Below are positions 56,028 to 63,967 of a stretch of 64,000 bases of DNA, one piece after another. How positions within the stretch are numbered: position 1 is the first letter of the stretch; each line of letters starts with the position of its first letter. The notes under the pieces were generated by a model. It did not search any database, was not told the DNA's origin, and was given only the letters and a program-made list of their open reading frames with translations. A program made the position numbers and the translations under genes. The stretch comes from Gymnodinialimonas phycosphaerae (GTDB lineage: Bacteria > Pseudomonadota > Alphaproteobacteria > Rhodobacterales > Rhodobacteraceae): positions 3,438,001-3,502,000 of the forward strand of contig NZ_JAIMBW010000001.1 of assembly GCF_019195455.1 (NCBI RefSeq). Reading direction: 5' to 3'.

Positions 56028-56256
56028 CTGTGCAGGGCTGCTCAAGCTTGAGCAAACCACTAACCATCTGAAATAAAACGAATTTTGAAATAAATTTACC
56101 TTTTGTCAACCCGCTCAAGGCGGGCAGTGCTGCCTTGCGGGCCTGCCCATAGCGATCCTGCCTTGGGCGATCCTGCATCCCGGTACCGCATCCATATGGG
56201 TAGTTTCCCCCAGTGTTTCGCGGCACGCCACGCGGTCCCTTGGCCCTTACCGCATC
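56028..56256. other. gene-free stretch after ftsK: palindrome and AT-rich tract
   Basis: A perfect 16-bp palindrome TGCTCAAGCTTGAGCA sits at 56039-56054, 11 bases after the ftsK stop. It is followed by a strongly AT-rich tract (56069-56105) that stands out from the GC-rich surroundings and could be a promoter or UP element. No T-run follows the palindrome. A frame is open from 56089 but lacks ATG/GTG/TTG until 56257. Confidence 0.5.
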
Positions 56257-56457
56257 GTGCTGCCCCGCCTGGGCTGTGGCGCGCATTTCAGCGGGCGGGA
56301 CGGGGATGGCACGTTCAGCCTGATCCGCACCGGCGGCGGCAACATCGGCATCCGCAACGGCAACACCTGCCCGCAGGCGGGTGGCGGCAACACCGGTGGC
56401 GGCGGTGGCGAGATCTGTTACGAGGCTGACAAAGGGCGGATCTGCTACCGACCGTAA
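56257..56457 (+). CDS. possible small Gly/Cys-rich protein (66 aa), perhaps a truncated gene
   Basis: A GTG-initiated frame with glycine-rich repeats (RTGGGNIGIRNGN, GGGNTGGGGGE) and four cysteines, ending EICYEADKGRICYRP. The frame is open 168 bases further upstream and that extension reads like protein, but it has no start codon, so a longer gene may have lost its 5' end. A terminator follows 26 bases after the stop, which supports transcription. No family recognised. Confidence 0.35.
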   Translation: MLPRLGCGAHFSGRDGDGTFSLIRTGGGNIGIRNGNTCPQAGGGNTGGGGGEICYEADKGRICYRP

Positions 56458-56483
56458 GCAGGCCCTACGGATCACATTGAGCG

Positions 56484-56514
56484 AAAAAGCAGGCGCGCAG
56501 GTGCCTGCCTTTTT
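56484..56514. terminator. bidirectional intrinsic terminator
   Basis: AAAAA-GCAGGC (stem 56489-56494) and GCCTGC-C-TTTTT (56503-56508) with an 8-base loop. A- and T-runs on the two sides allow termination in either direction. Confidence 0.8.
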
Positions 56515-56649
56515 CCGGTTTCACCGGCCCCCCCCGCACTGACGATGCGAGGCTGCTCACCGGTATGCTGTACACGATTCGGCGGGAATCTGACCCGCCC
56601 TGTCAGGCGCGATACTTGCCCGCTTTAGCGGTGTTCCACGAGAGCCTGA

Positions 56650-57441
56650 ATGAGTGCAGTCCTACGCCACAACGTGACAACCAAGGGGGCGGGCGCACGG
56701 CCGATGCTGTTTGCCCATGGGTTTGGCTGTGACCAATCCATGTGGCGCCACGTCGCCCCGCATTTCGAGGACACCCACAAGGTTATCGCCTTTGACCATG
56801 TGGGCGCGGGCGGATCGGACGCCAGCACCTATGACCCCGACAAATACGCGACGCTGAACGGGTATGCTGCCGATATCGTGGAGATCGGGGAAGAACTGGG
56901 CGTGCGCGACGGCATTCTTGTGGGGCACTCGGTGAGTGCCATGATCGGCGCCCTGGCCCATGTGGCGCGACCCGAGATGTCCACCACCCTTGTGATGGTC
57001 GGCCCCTCGCCACGCTATATCGACGACACGGATTACCAGGGGGGCTTCAGCGCCGAGGATATCGAGGATCTTCTGGCCTCGCTGGAGGAGAACCCGCTGG
57101 CATGGTCGGCCTCCATGGCGCCGGCGATTGTGGGCAACCCCGACAGGCCGCAGCATGGGCAGGAGCTGGCCGAAAGCATTTGCAGGCTGGACCCGAATAT
57201 TGCGCAGGGCTTTGCGCGGACAACGTTTATGTCGGATAACCGCGACGATCTGCCGAAGATCACGGCGAAGACGCTGATCCTGCAATGGCGCGATGACATC
57301 ATCGCCGCAGAGCAAGTAGGAGATTACGTGCACTAGAAGATCGGCAACAGCACCTTGGTGAAGCTGGAGGCGACCGGCCATTGCCCCAACCTGACCGCGC
57401 CGGGTGAAGTGATCGTCGCCATCCGGGACTTCATCAAGTGA
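56650..57441 (+). pseudogene. RsbQ-like alpha/beta hydrolase interrupted by an in-frame TAG
   Basis: The frame encodes an RsbQ/KAI2-type hydrolase: FAHGFGCDQSMWRHVAPHFE (oxyanion), VGHSVSAMIGALA (nucleophile Ser), FDHVGAGGSD. At 57334-57336 a TAG stops it after 228 codons. The same frame continues with KIGNSTLVKLEATGHCPNLT and ends at TGA 57439-57441, giving the normal length of about 263. The catalytic histidine (TGHCPN) lies beyond the stop. A single CAG-to-TAG change would explain it. The downstream PAS-kinase gene overlaps the far stop, so the original operon layout is intact. Confidence 0.8.
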
Positions 57442-57755
57442 CGACCGCCGATGCGACGGCACAGGCGGCACGCGCCCCCTGTGGTTTGCTGACGGTTGAC
57501 CACAAGGGCACCATCGTGCCCGTGAACGACAGGTTCGCGCAATGGCTGGGCATCAGCGCGCCAGAGGTGGTGGGAACGCCGCTGGCGCAGCATTTCACCA
57601 AGGCCAGCCGGATCGTGTTCGAGACCAGTATCGTGCCGCTTCTGACGCTGAAGGGGCAGGTGGAGGGGGCGAGCCTTGATCTTGTCACGCGCGATGGTGT
57701 CAAGGTCCCGGTCTTGCTGAGCGCCGAGAGGGGGGGGCGGAGGCCGCGCAGGTGA
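57438..57755 (+). CDS. N-terminal (PAS) fragment of a sensor histidine kinase
   Basis: A 105-residue piece starting with GTG that overlaps the stop of the RsbQ-like gene (GTGA). Residues about 10-95 read as a PAS domain (CGLLTVDHKGTIVPVNDRFAQWLG, VVGTPLAQHFTKASR). It loses the frame at a run of eight G (57730-57737) and ends in arginine-rich out-of-frame residues. One extra G would join it to the next frame as SAERGGAEAAQVTRFAF. RsbQ partners in Bacillus have a PAS domain in RsbP, so a hydrolase/PAS pair makes sense. Confidence 0.7.
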   Translation: MTTADATAQAARAPCGLLTVDHKGTIVPVNDRFAQWLGISAPEVVGTPLAQHFTKASRIVFETSIVPLLTLKGQVEGASLDLVTRDGVKVPVLLSAERGGRRPRR

Positions 57756-58555
57756 CGCGGTTCGCGTTCCTTTATGCCGATGCCCGGCGCGCCTTCGAGC
57801 GAGAGCTTGCCAAGGCGCGGGCCGAGGCGGAAACGCGGTTGTCGATCTCGGAACGGGAGGGCGTTTTGCGGGAGCAGTTCATTGCCGTCCTGGGCCATGA
57901 TCTGCGCAATCCGCTGACCTCGATCTCGGTGGCGATGCGGATGTTGTCGAAGGAGCCGCTGAGCGAGAAGGGGCAAGAGGTCCTGACGCTGACGCAGGGC
58001 AGCGTGCAGCGTATGTCGCTGCTGATCACGAATGTGCTGGATTTCGCCCGGCATCGGTTGGGCGGCGGGATTGGCCTGAAGATGACGGAAGGGCAGGTGC
58101 TGGAGGCCGAGATCCGGCAGGTGGTGGCCGAATTGCACACGGCCCATCCCGAGCGGGAGATCAAGCTGGAGGTGACAGGCGTCGATGCGGTGACATGCGA
58201 CGTGCCACGGGTGGGGCAGTTGTTGTCCAACCTGCTGGGCAATGCGCTGACCTATGGCGACCCGACGCTGCCCATTGCGGTGGATGTCGGCCTGTCGCAG
58301 GTGGGTGTCTTTACGCTGAGCGTTGAAAACCACGGCCCGCCGATCCCGGAGCAGGCGCTGGAGCGGTTGTTCGAGCCGTTTGTCAGAAGCACCGACGACG
58401 GCAATCCGATGGGGTTGGGGCTGGGTCTGTATATCGCGGCACAAATCGCCAAGGCCCATGGTGGCACGTTGGACGTGGTGTCTGACGAGGATGGAACGCG
58501 GTTCACCTGTCAGATCCCGCAAGAGGCGGGGCAGGCCGCAGGGCCGACCGCTTGA
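57752..58555 (+). CDS. C-terminal (HisKA/HATPase) part of the same sensor histidine kinase
   Basis: A 267-residue frame: coiled coil (FERELAKARAEAETRLSISERE), phospho-acceptor in LGHDLRNPLTSISVAMRML, N-box LLSNLLGNALTYGD, and G-boxes ENHGPPIPE and GLGLGLYIAAQIAK. The kinase core looks intact. A GTG at 57752 overlaps the upstream stop (GTGA), so separate translation of the kinase half is possible. Otherwise both parts come from one gene with a one-base loss in the G8 run. No response regulator is adjacent. Confidence 0.75.
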   Translation: MTRFAFLYADARRAFERELAKARAEAETRLSISEREGVLREQFIAVLGHDLRNPLTSISVAMRMLSKEPLSEKGQEVLTLTQGSVQRMSLLITNVLDFARHRLGGGIGLKMTEGQVLEAEIRQVVAELHTAHPEREIKLEVTGVDAVTCDVPRVGQLLSNLLGNALTYGDPTLPIAVDVGLSQVGVFTLSVENHGPPIPEQALERLFEPFVRSTDDGNPMGLGLGLYIAAQIAKAHGGTLDVVSDEDGTRFTCQIPQEAGQAAGPTA

Positions 58556-58664
58556 TCCGGCCCGCTCACCGCGTGTTGATCGGCGGTGACGCGCCGGGGT
58601 TATCGCATAGCGGGGGCTTCCTACCTATATTGAGGGCAAGTCTTTCGAATCGGAGCATTATTTC

Positions 58665-59273
58665 ATGTCGATCACCCGCCGGACCCTGTTGGGCAGCGCC
58701 ACGGCTGCTGCCTTGACCCCATCCGCGGCCTTCGCCAACGCGATCCCGCTGGGGGATTTGTCGGCCTACCTCAACGCCATGCTAACGGCGGAAAGCCCGT
58801 TCACGCAGATCAACTCGGACGGGACGGTGTCCACGGGCACGGTTTACATTCACCGCCCCGGACGGGTGCGGTTCGATTATGACGGCGATGATCTGCTGGT
58901 GATGGCGGGGGGCAGCCAGGTGGCGATTTTCGATGGCCGCGCGTCCGGCCCGCCCGAGCAATATCCGCTGGATGAGACGCCCCTGCGCATCATCTTGCAG
59001 CGCAACGTGAACCTGGGTCAGTCAGGAATGGTCAGCGAGCATTCATTTGACGGCACCTCCACCCGGGTGGTGGCGCGCGATCCGCAGCGGCCCAACATCG
59101 GGTCGATCACGCTGGTCTTCACGCCCAACCCGATCGAGCTGCGCCAGTGGATCATCACCGATGAGGGGGGCGCGCAAACGACCGTCATTCTGGGTGCTTT
59201 GGAGCAGGGCGGCCGGATCCCGGCGCGGTATTTCTCCATCCCGCAAGAGATCACCGCCCGCAACGGGAACTGA
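58665..59273 (+). CDS. LolA-like outer-membrane lipoprotein carrier protein
   Basis: A 202-residue exported protein. The signal contains a twin-arginine-like start (SITRRTLLGSATAAALTPSAAFA). The mature part has the LolA fold signature: FTQINSDGTVSTGTVYIHRPGRVRFDYD, then repeated strands and LELRQW-like IELRQWIITDEGG. It would carry lipoproteins across the periplasm from LolCDE to the outer membrane. GGAG lies about nine bases before the ATG. A TTATCGCATAGCG sequence lies upstream (58598-58610). Confidence 0.88.
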   Translation: MSITRRTLLGSATAAALTPSAAFANAIPLGDLSAYLNAMLTAESPFTQINSDGTVSTGTVYIHRPGRVRFDYDGDDLLVMAGGSQVAIFDGRASGPPEQYPLDETPLRIILQRNVNLGQSGMVSEHSFDGTSTRVVARDPQRPNIGSITLVFTPNPIELRQWIITDEGGAQTTVILGALEQGGRIPARYFSIPQEITARNGN

Positions 59274-59288
59274 GCGCGACGTATTCGG

Positions 59289-59864
59289 TCAGCAGCGTTC
59301 CAGTTGCTGGCGATAGCGCTCGGCCCGGGCTTCCACCCGCTGCGCGACCTCGATCAGCCACGGCTTCGCGTTGTAGCTGCCGCGGGCATAGCCCGAGTGG
59401 CCTTCGTGATAGGCAAGGTATTGGCGCCGCGCATCGGTAAGGGGGATATTGTTCCGCTCGACCGTCAGGTTCATGTACCAGCCCATGAAATCGGTCGCGT
59501 CGCGGATATCGGTGCGGTCGGCGCCCCGGTTGCCGGTGTCTGCAACGTATTCGTCCCATGTGCCGTCCAGCGCCTGCGAATAGCCGATGGCCGAGCTTTG
59601 CCGCCCCATGGGGATCACGCCGAGGGCATAGCGGAAGGGCGGGCGGATATCGCCGTCGAAGCGGCTTTCCTGGTGGATCACGGCCATTTGCACATGGACG
59701 GGGACGTTCCAGTTCCGCTCGGCCCGGCGCATGGCGCGCAGGTAGTTGGGCCGCTCGCGCCCGAGCGCGCAGGCGTTATCGAGGTTGCGCGGTGATTCGA
59801 ATTCCCGCGATCCACACGCCGCGAGAGAGGCCACAAGGCCTATCAATAGGGTTCGTCTGTACAT
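59289..59864 (-). CDS. lytic transglycosylase-like lipoprotein (SLT domain)
   Basis: A 191-residue lipoprotein: signal MYRRTLLIGLVASLAAC with lipobox LAAC. An SLT-type fold follows with the catalytic glutamate in MAVIHQESRFDGD, then GYSQALDGTWDEY and LAYHEGHSGYARGSY. It cleaves peptidoglycan glycan strands to 1,6-anhydro-muropeptides in the periplasm. Convergent with the LolA-like gene, 15 bases between stops. Confidence 0.88.
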   Translation of the reverse strand: MYRRTLLIGLVASLAACGSREFESPRNLDNACALGRERPNYLRAMRRAERNWNVPVHVQMAVIHQESRFDGDIRPPFRYALGVIPMGRQSSAIGYSQALDGTWDEYVADTGNRGADRTDIRDATDFMGWYMNLTVERNNIPLTDARRQYLAYHEGHSGYARGSYNAKPWLIEVAQRVEARAERYRQQLERC

Positions 59865-59955
59865 TGGCTTGCTCTGCCTCTGGGTTGCGCCTGTTTGCGA
59901 CGCGTTGGAATGAAGTATAGAGCAAAAGCGGCGTCAGGAAAACGGGTGGTTTGCC

Positions 59956-60858
59956 TCACCCCGGCAGAAGAAACGAAAGCGTGATCGGAAGGGCAACAAT
60001 CGCCAGAAGGGTGGAGGTCACGACAAGGCTGGCGCTGGCGTCCGGGTCCGTCTGGTAGCGTTCGGCCATGAGATAGGACGTGACGCCGACGGGCGTAGCC
60101 ATTTGCAGGATCAGCACCGCGAAAGGCACGCCGGTCAGGCCAGTGGCCAGGCCCACACCGACGCCTGCCGCAAGTCCAATGGTCAGCTTGATCGCCGACA
60201 GGCCGAAGGCGGGCAGCACACGGGCGGGCTTCAGGCGGGCAACGGCGGCGCCGAGCGTCAGCAGCATCAGGGGGATGCCCATCTGCCCGATCAGCCCAAG
60301 CGAATTCATCACGACGGTCGGCGGATGCCACCCCATGACCAGCGCCGCGACACCACCGAGGGAGGCCCAGAGGATCGGCTCTCGTACCACGCGGGCGGGA
60401 TTCTGGATGCCTGCGACCATCCAAAGGCCCACCGTGAACATGATGATCGCCATGATGGCGAAGACGACGACGGCCAGGCCCAGGCCATTTTCGCCAAAGG
60501 CAAACAGCGCCAGCGGCAGGCCGAGGTTGCCGGTGTTCCCGAACGTCAGCGGCGCCAGGTAGGCGCGGGCGTCCAGGCGAAACAGGCGCACGATGACCCA
60601 TGCGCCCAAGGTGATCAGCACGTAACACAGGACGGCCGCGAGGCTGAGCGAGGCCAGGGCCTGCGCCTCGATCTGGGTGCCGACCAGCGCGGTGAAGATC
60701 AGGCAGGGCACCGCGAGGGTCATGGCAAGGCGGGTCACGAACTGGGTCGGATACTCGTATCCCGCGCGCACCCAGACGAACCCCGCCGCCCCCAAAACGA
60801 AGACGGGCGCGGTGATTTCCAACACTATCAGGGCAAGGTTCACAGACTGTTTCCCCAT
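59956..60858 (-). CDS. AEC (auxin efflux carrier) family permease
   Basis: A 300-residue membrane protein with about ten helices: ALIVLEITAPVFVLGAAGFVWVRAG at the start, FGNTGNLGLPLALFAFGENGL in the middle (AEC asparagine/proline motif) and LILQMATPVGVTSYLMAERYQTD near the end, the conserved second-half motif. AEC members export or import organic acids; substrate unknown. ATG 60858 is chosen; the longer frame runs into the hspQ leader. Divergent from hspQ (73 bases). Confidence 0.9.
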   Translation of the reverse strand: MGKQSVNLALIVLEITAPVFVLGAAGFVWVRAGYEYPTQFVTRLAMTLAVPCLIFTALVGTQIEAQALASLSLAAVLCYVLITLGAWVIVRLFRLDARAYLAPLTFGNTGNLGLPLALFAFGENGLGLAVVVFAIMAIIMFTVGLWMVAGIQNPARVVREPILWASLGGVAALVMGWHPPTVVMNSLGLIGQMGIPLMLLTLGAAVARLKPARVLPAFGLSAIKLTIGLAAGVGVGLATGLTGVPFAVLILQMATPVGVTSYLMAERYQTDPDASASLVVTSTLLAIVALPITLSFLLPG

Positions 60859-60931
60859 AGAATCGCGCCACGGGATGGACAAACCCCGCAACGGTTCGGT
60901 AACAAGCTTTCTTAAGTTCCGGGGGCAAGCC

Positions 60932-61258
60932 ATGCTTGAGACGCAAGCCAAATACAACATCGGTCAGATCGTTAAGCACCGGAAACATCCGTTTCGCGGT
61001 GTCGTGTTTGATATCGATGCGAAGTTCTCGAATTCCGAGGCATGGTACGAGGCGATCCCAGAAGAGGCGCGTCCGGTGAAGGACCAGCCGTTCTACCACC
61101 TGTTGGCGGAGAACGATCAGACCTACTACGTGGCCTATGTGTCCGAGCAGAACCTTGTGCCCGACGACACCGGAGAGCCCGTCAGCCACCCGGATCTGCC
61201 CGACCTGTTCGGGGAATACCGCGATGGGCATTATCCGTTGGAATATCAGCTGAATTGA
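60932..61258 (+). CDS. hspQ: heat shock protein HspQ (hemimethylated-DNA-binding YccV type)
   Basis: A 108-residue protein: YNIGQIVKHRKHPFRGVVFDIDAKF, PFYHLLAENDQTYYVAYVSEQNL, GEPVSHPDLPDLFGEYRDGHY. This is the HspQ/YccV fold, known as a Lon specificity enhancer and a binder of hemimethylated DNA in E. coli. GGGGGCAAGCC precedes the ATG. Confidence 0.93.
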   Translation: MLETQAKYNIGQIVKHRKHPFRGVVFDIDAKFSNSEAWYEAIPEEARPVKDQPFYHLLAENDQTYYVAYVSEQNLVPDDTGEPVSHPDLPDLFGEYRDGHYPLEYQLN

Positions 61259-61368
61259 CGCGGCGGGCCTGCGGTGACGCTTGTGCTGGCGGGGAGGCAG
61301 TGTGCGCACGCAGCGAAGGGTGGGCTTGAGTCTAGTTTTCCGGATGCTGCGCCCTGCATGAATGTGCG

Positions 61369-61800
61369 CTAATTGGTTGTCATTGTACCAAGGGCGCGTT
61401 CCAACAGATCGCGCAGCACCTGCTCTTCGGACTTCGAAATTGGCGAAAGGATTTCGTTGATCGTTTCCGAGACAACTCGTTGAAGTGCATCGACGACCCG
61501 CTCGCCCGCTTGTGTTAAGTAGACGAGTGTTACCCGCGCATCGTCAGGTGATGGTTTGCGACTAACCAAGCCTTTGGTCTCGAGCGACCTTATGGTCCGC
61601 GTCATCTGAGACTTGTCGCGTGCCACTTGCTTGGTCAGTTCATGCAAGCTGGGGCAGCCCATATCCGATAGAGTCAAAAGGACTATGCCGCCGCCGGGCC
61701 CGACTTTTTCCGTGTCGAATGACGGCCCTTTAGACTGAAGACCAAAGTGAATCCGTCGCATGAAACGATCAATGAGGAGGGCCAGTTCTGCATCTTGCAT
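61369..61800 (-). CDS. MarR-family transcriptional regulator
   Basis: A 143-residue winged-helix repressor. LLTLSDMGCPSLHELTKQVARDKSQMTRTIRSLETKGLVSRKPSPDDARVT-like core: helix-turn-helix plus DDAR wing motif. The dimer helices flank it. It is divergent from a small membrane protein, and a palindrome at 61813-61827 lies just outside its start, so it probably represses itself and its neighbour. Ligand unknown. Confidence 0.92.
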   Translation of the reverse strand: MQDAELALLIDRFMRRIHFGLQSKGPSFDTEKVGPGGGIVLLTLSDMGCPSLHELTKQVARDKSQMTRTIRSLETKGLVSRKPSPDDARVTLVYLTQAGERVVDALQRVVSETINEILSPISKSEEQVLRDLLERALGTMTTN

Positions 61801-61812
61801 GGGAACACTTTA

Positions 61813-61827
61813 GTTGACTTAGTCCAC
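61813..61827. promoter_or_regulatory. probable MarR operator
   Basis: GTTGACTTAGTCCAC: a 15-bp palindrome with one mismatched pair, between the divergent MarR and membrane-protein genes and 12 bases from the MarR start. Confidence 0.6.
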
Positions 61828-61894
61828 AAAATATCGAAAGTGGGTAGCATCAACCGAATAGCACTCAAACCCATGCAATCAAAGGGGCGTACAG

Positions 61895-62356
61895 ATGACC
61901 GCTACAAACAGGCTTCTTCTCAAAATCTCGTCAGTGCTTTGGGTCATCTGGGGCCTGGTGCACATGTTTGCTGGTATGATGACGATCTCGCAAGGCACTG
62001 CGGGGGCCGTTGCAGGGATCGCGGACGCGGTAGACCCCTCGTTGCTTGTTGGTGACTACCATGCCGCCGTTGGGGCAGTTTTGAACCAACACGGCTTTAA
62101 CCTGCTTTGGATCGGAGCGTTCACTGTTGTCGGCGGGGTGATGATTTGGCGGCAGTCGATCATGTTCATTTTCATGACAGCAATCGTTGGATGGGTAACG
62201 GATGTTGGCTACTTCATATTCATGGACCTTGGCGGTTTCGTGAATTTCATACCCGGTACCGTGATGACAATAATCTCATCGGCAGCAGTCGTTCTGAGTC
62301 TGTGGGCTTATTTTTTGGGAACGCGCCGCAATGATCCCGAGCCGACGATCCGGTAA
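61895..62356 (+). CDS. small membrane protein under probable MarR control
   Basis: A 153-residue protein with four membrane segments (ISSVLWVIWGLVHMFAGMM, LLWIGAFTVVGGVMIW, IMFIFMTAIVGWVTDVGYFIF, VMTIISSAAVVLSLWAYFL). Histidines in the first and second segments (GLVHMF, NQHGFN) could bind a metal or heme, but no family is recognised. Likely controlled by the adjacent MarR protein. Confidence 0.78.
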   Translation: MTATNRLLLKISSVLWVIWGLVHMFAGMMTISQGTAGAVAGIADAVDPSLLVGDYHAAVGAVLNQHGFNLLWIGAFTVVGGVMIWRQSIMFIFMTAIVGWVTDVGYFIFMDLGGFVNFIPGTVMTIISSAAVVLSLWAYFLGTRRNDPEPTIR

Positions 62357-62424
62357 GCAGACATTGACGTTGGCCGAATGAACGGCCGCTACGTCCCGCA
62401 GAGCCGGCCTTCGCGCCCGCGCCT

Positions 62425-62452
62425 GTGGAATGGGTGATGTCACCCGTTCCAC
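62425..62452. repeat. long hairpin downstream of the membrane-protein gene
   Basis: GTGGAATGGGTGA (62425-62437) pairs with TCACCCGTTCCAC (62440-62452): 13 bp with one T-G pair and a two-base centre. There is no T-run, and the tight centre would limit hairpin folding to a 4-base loop. Confidence 0.55.
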
Positions 62453-62464
62453 TTGGAAGGGACA

Positions 62465-62530
62465 GTGGGTTTCACCCACCCTACGCTTATCCCCTCACCC
62501 TACGCTTATCCCCCACCCTACGCTTACCCC
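62465..62530. repeat. three tandem CACCCTACGCTTA repeats preceded by a short hairpin
   Basis: GTGGGT-TTC-ACCCAC (62465-62479) precedes three copies of CACCCTACGCTTAtCCC starting at 62477, 62496 and 62514 (periods 19 and 18). The third copy contains the mlaC stop codon (62524-62526 on the minus strand). Confidence 0.7.
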
Positions 62531-63150
62531 AACGTGCGCAAATGTTGCGTGAGCGCGTCGATGTTGCCGCCGCGCGCTTCCAGCATGGCGCCGATTTCCG
62601 TGCGCTCGGAGATCATCAGGTTCACGCCTTCGATGATCAGGTTGAAGAACAACGGGCGGCCCGAGCCATCAGAGACCAGCCAGCGCAGCTCGAACGGGGC
62701 TGCGTTGCGCAGGTTCACCACAGAGATGACCTCGAAGAACGAGCGCACGGGACGGACGCCTTGCACGGTGATCGTGCCGCCGATGAATTCGCGGAAACGG
62801 CGACCGTATTTGGCCGCGAAGTAATCCTGAAACGCATCCGTGAAGGCGCGCAACTGGGCGGCGCTGGCCGTGCGGGCCGGAGGCCCAAGGACCGAGCGGG
62901 CGATGGTGGGCACGTCGGCATAGGTGCTGAGGATCCGCTCCATCTCGCGCAGGACGGCGGCGTCCGAGCCGCCCGAAGAGATGACGCGGTTCACGTCGGC
63001 CACGGCGGCATCGACAAGCGCCTGCGCCTGGCCTGCGGTCATCGCCTGCGCGGGACGCGGCAGAAACGGCAGCGCGGCCGCCGCGACAGCAGTGGACAGG
63101 AAGGCGCGGCGGGTAAGCGCGGGGCGGAATGTAAGGAAATTACTGGGCAT
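62524..63150 (-). CDS. mlaC: MlaC/Ttg2D-type phospholipid-binding protein
   Basis: A 208-residue exported protein. After a Tat-like signal (ALTRRAFLSTAVAAAALPFLPRPAQA), the MlaC fold appears: RSVLGPPARTASAAQLRAFTDAFQDYFAAKYGRRF-type helix pair, with ITVQGVRPVRSFFEVISVV and FFNLIIEGVNLMISERTEI. MlaC carries phospholipids between the MlaA complex and the MlaFEDB ABC transporter. ATG 63150 overlaps the mlaA stop by 11 bases. Three tandem repeats run into its 3' end. Confidence 0.9.
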   Translation of the reverse strand: MPSNFLTFRPALTRRAFLSTAVAAAALPFLPRPAQAMTAGQAQALVDAAVADVNRVISSGGSDAAVLREMERILSTYADVPTIARSVLGPPARTASAAQLRAFTDAFQDYFAAKYGRRFREFIGGTITVQGVRPVRSFFEVISVVNLRNAAPFELRWLVSDGSGRPLFFNLIIEGVNLMISERTEIGAMLEARGGNIDALTQHLRTLG

Positions 63151-63967
63151 AGGGGTCAAAGTACGGATCCGAATAAGGGTCATAGTTGGGGTCTGCGGCG
63201 ACGGCCTCTGCGGCGGCGGCCGGGTCGTCGTTGACGTAGGGGTCTTCATAGGCCGCGTCGGCGCCACCCAGCTCGAACCGGCGCTGTTGCAGGTAAAGCG
63301 ACCGCATCTGGGCGTAGCTGTCGGCGCTTTCGTAAAGGATCGAGTCGACCGTATCGCCAAACTCGTAGCGGGAATTCAGGCCCGACGCGATGCTGGCCCC
63401 TGTCGAGTAATAGCTTTCCGGCGTGTCGACGTAGTGGCGCAGGGGGTTCATGGCAAAGTCGACCACCATGCCCACGGTGTCCCGCGTGGTGGAGGGGCCG
63501 AAGACCGGATGGACGACGTAGTCGCCCTCTCCCACGCCATAGATGTGCAGCGTCTCGCCGAAGTCTGTCTCTTCCTCGGGCAGGCCAAGGGCGGAGGCGA
63601 CATCAAACAGACCGGCGACGCCAAGGGTGGAATTCAGCGCAAACCGCAGCGTGTTCTGCGCGGCATCGCCAAGGCGCAGTTGCAGCAGGTTGTTGACCAC
63701 ATAGCCGGGCTGGTTGAGGTTCGAGGCGAAGTTGGACACGCCCACGCGCAAAGGCTCGGGCACGGCCGTGCCGTAGGCCGTTGCAGCCGGGTCCAGCACG
63801 GCGCGATCCAGGGCGATGTTCGTGGCATGGGCGGCGCGGTTGCGCGCTTCGTCGGCGTCCGCGATCTGGTCGCCCGGAGGCAGTGTCGCGGGGCCGCAGG
63901 CGGTCAGCAGAATAACCAGCGCTGCTGCGCCCAATCGGCCGGTGTTGTGCAAAGACAAGAAGTGCAC
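63140..63967 (-). CDS. mlaA: MlaA/VacJ-family lipoprotein
   Basis: A 275-residue outer-membrane lipoprotein: lipobox LLTAC (Cys about 24), then the VacJ domain: NNLLQLRLGDAAQNTLRFALNSTLGVAGLFDVAS, LHIYGVGEGDYVVHPVFGPSTTRDTVG, with NPLRHYV. It removes mislocalised phospholipids from the outer leaflet and passes them to MlaC. The C-terminus is an acidic Pro/Asp/Tyr-rich tail (DPNYDPYSDPYFDPYAQ). The start is GTG 63967 with GGGGGAAC upstream. The upstream promoter is only partly in the window. Confidence 0.92.
   Translation of the reverse strand: MHFLSLHNTGRLGAAALVILLTACGPATLPPGDQIADADEARNRAAHATNIALDRAVLDPAATAYGTAVPEPLRVGVSNFASNLNQPGYVVNNLLQLRLGDAAQNTLRFALNSTLGVAGLFDVASALGLPEEETDFGETLHIYGVGEGDYVVHPVFGPSTTRDTVGMVVDFAMNPLRHYVDTPESYYSTGASIASGLNSRYEFGDTVDSILYESADSYAQMRSLYLQQRRFELGGADAAYEDPYVNDDPAAAAEAVAADPNYDPYSDPYFDPYAQ

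Noticed and set aside
55035..56060. 341-codon minus-strand frame opposite ftsK, running over the palindrome
   Set aside because: No domain features; ftsK motor motifs are intact on the plus strand.
62465..62530. CRISPR-like array
   Set aside because: The repeat units are adjacent (period 18-19) with no spacers and no cas genes nearby.
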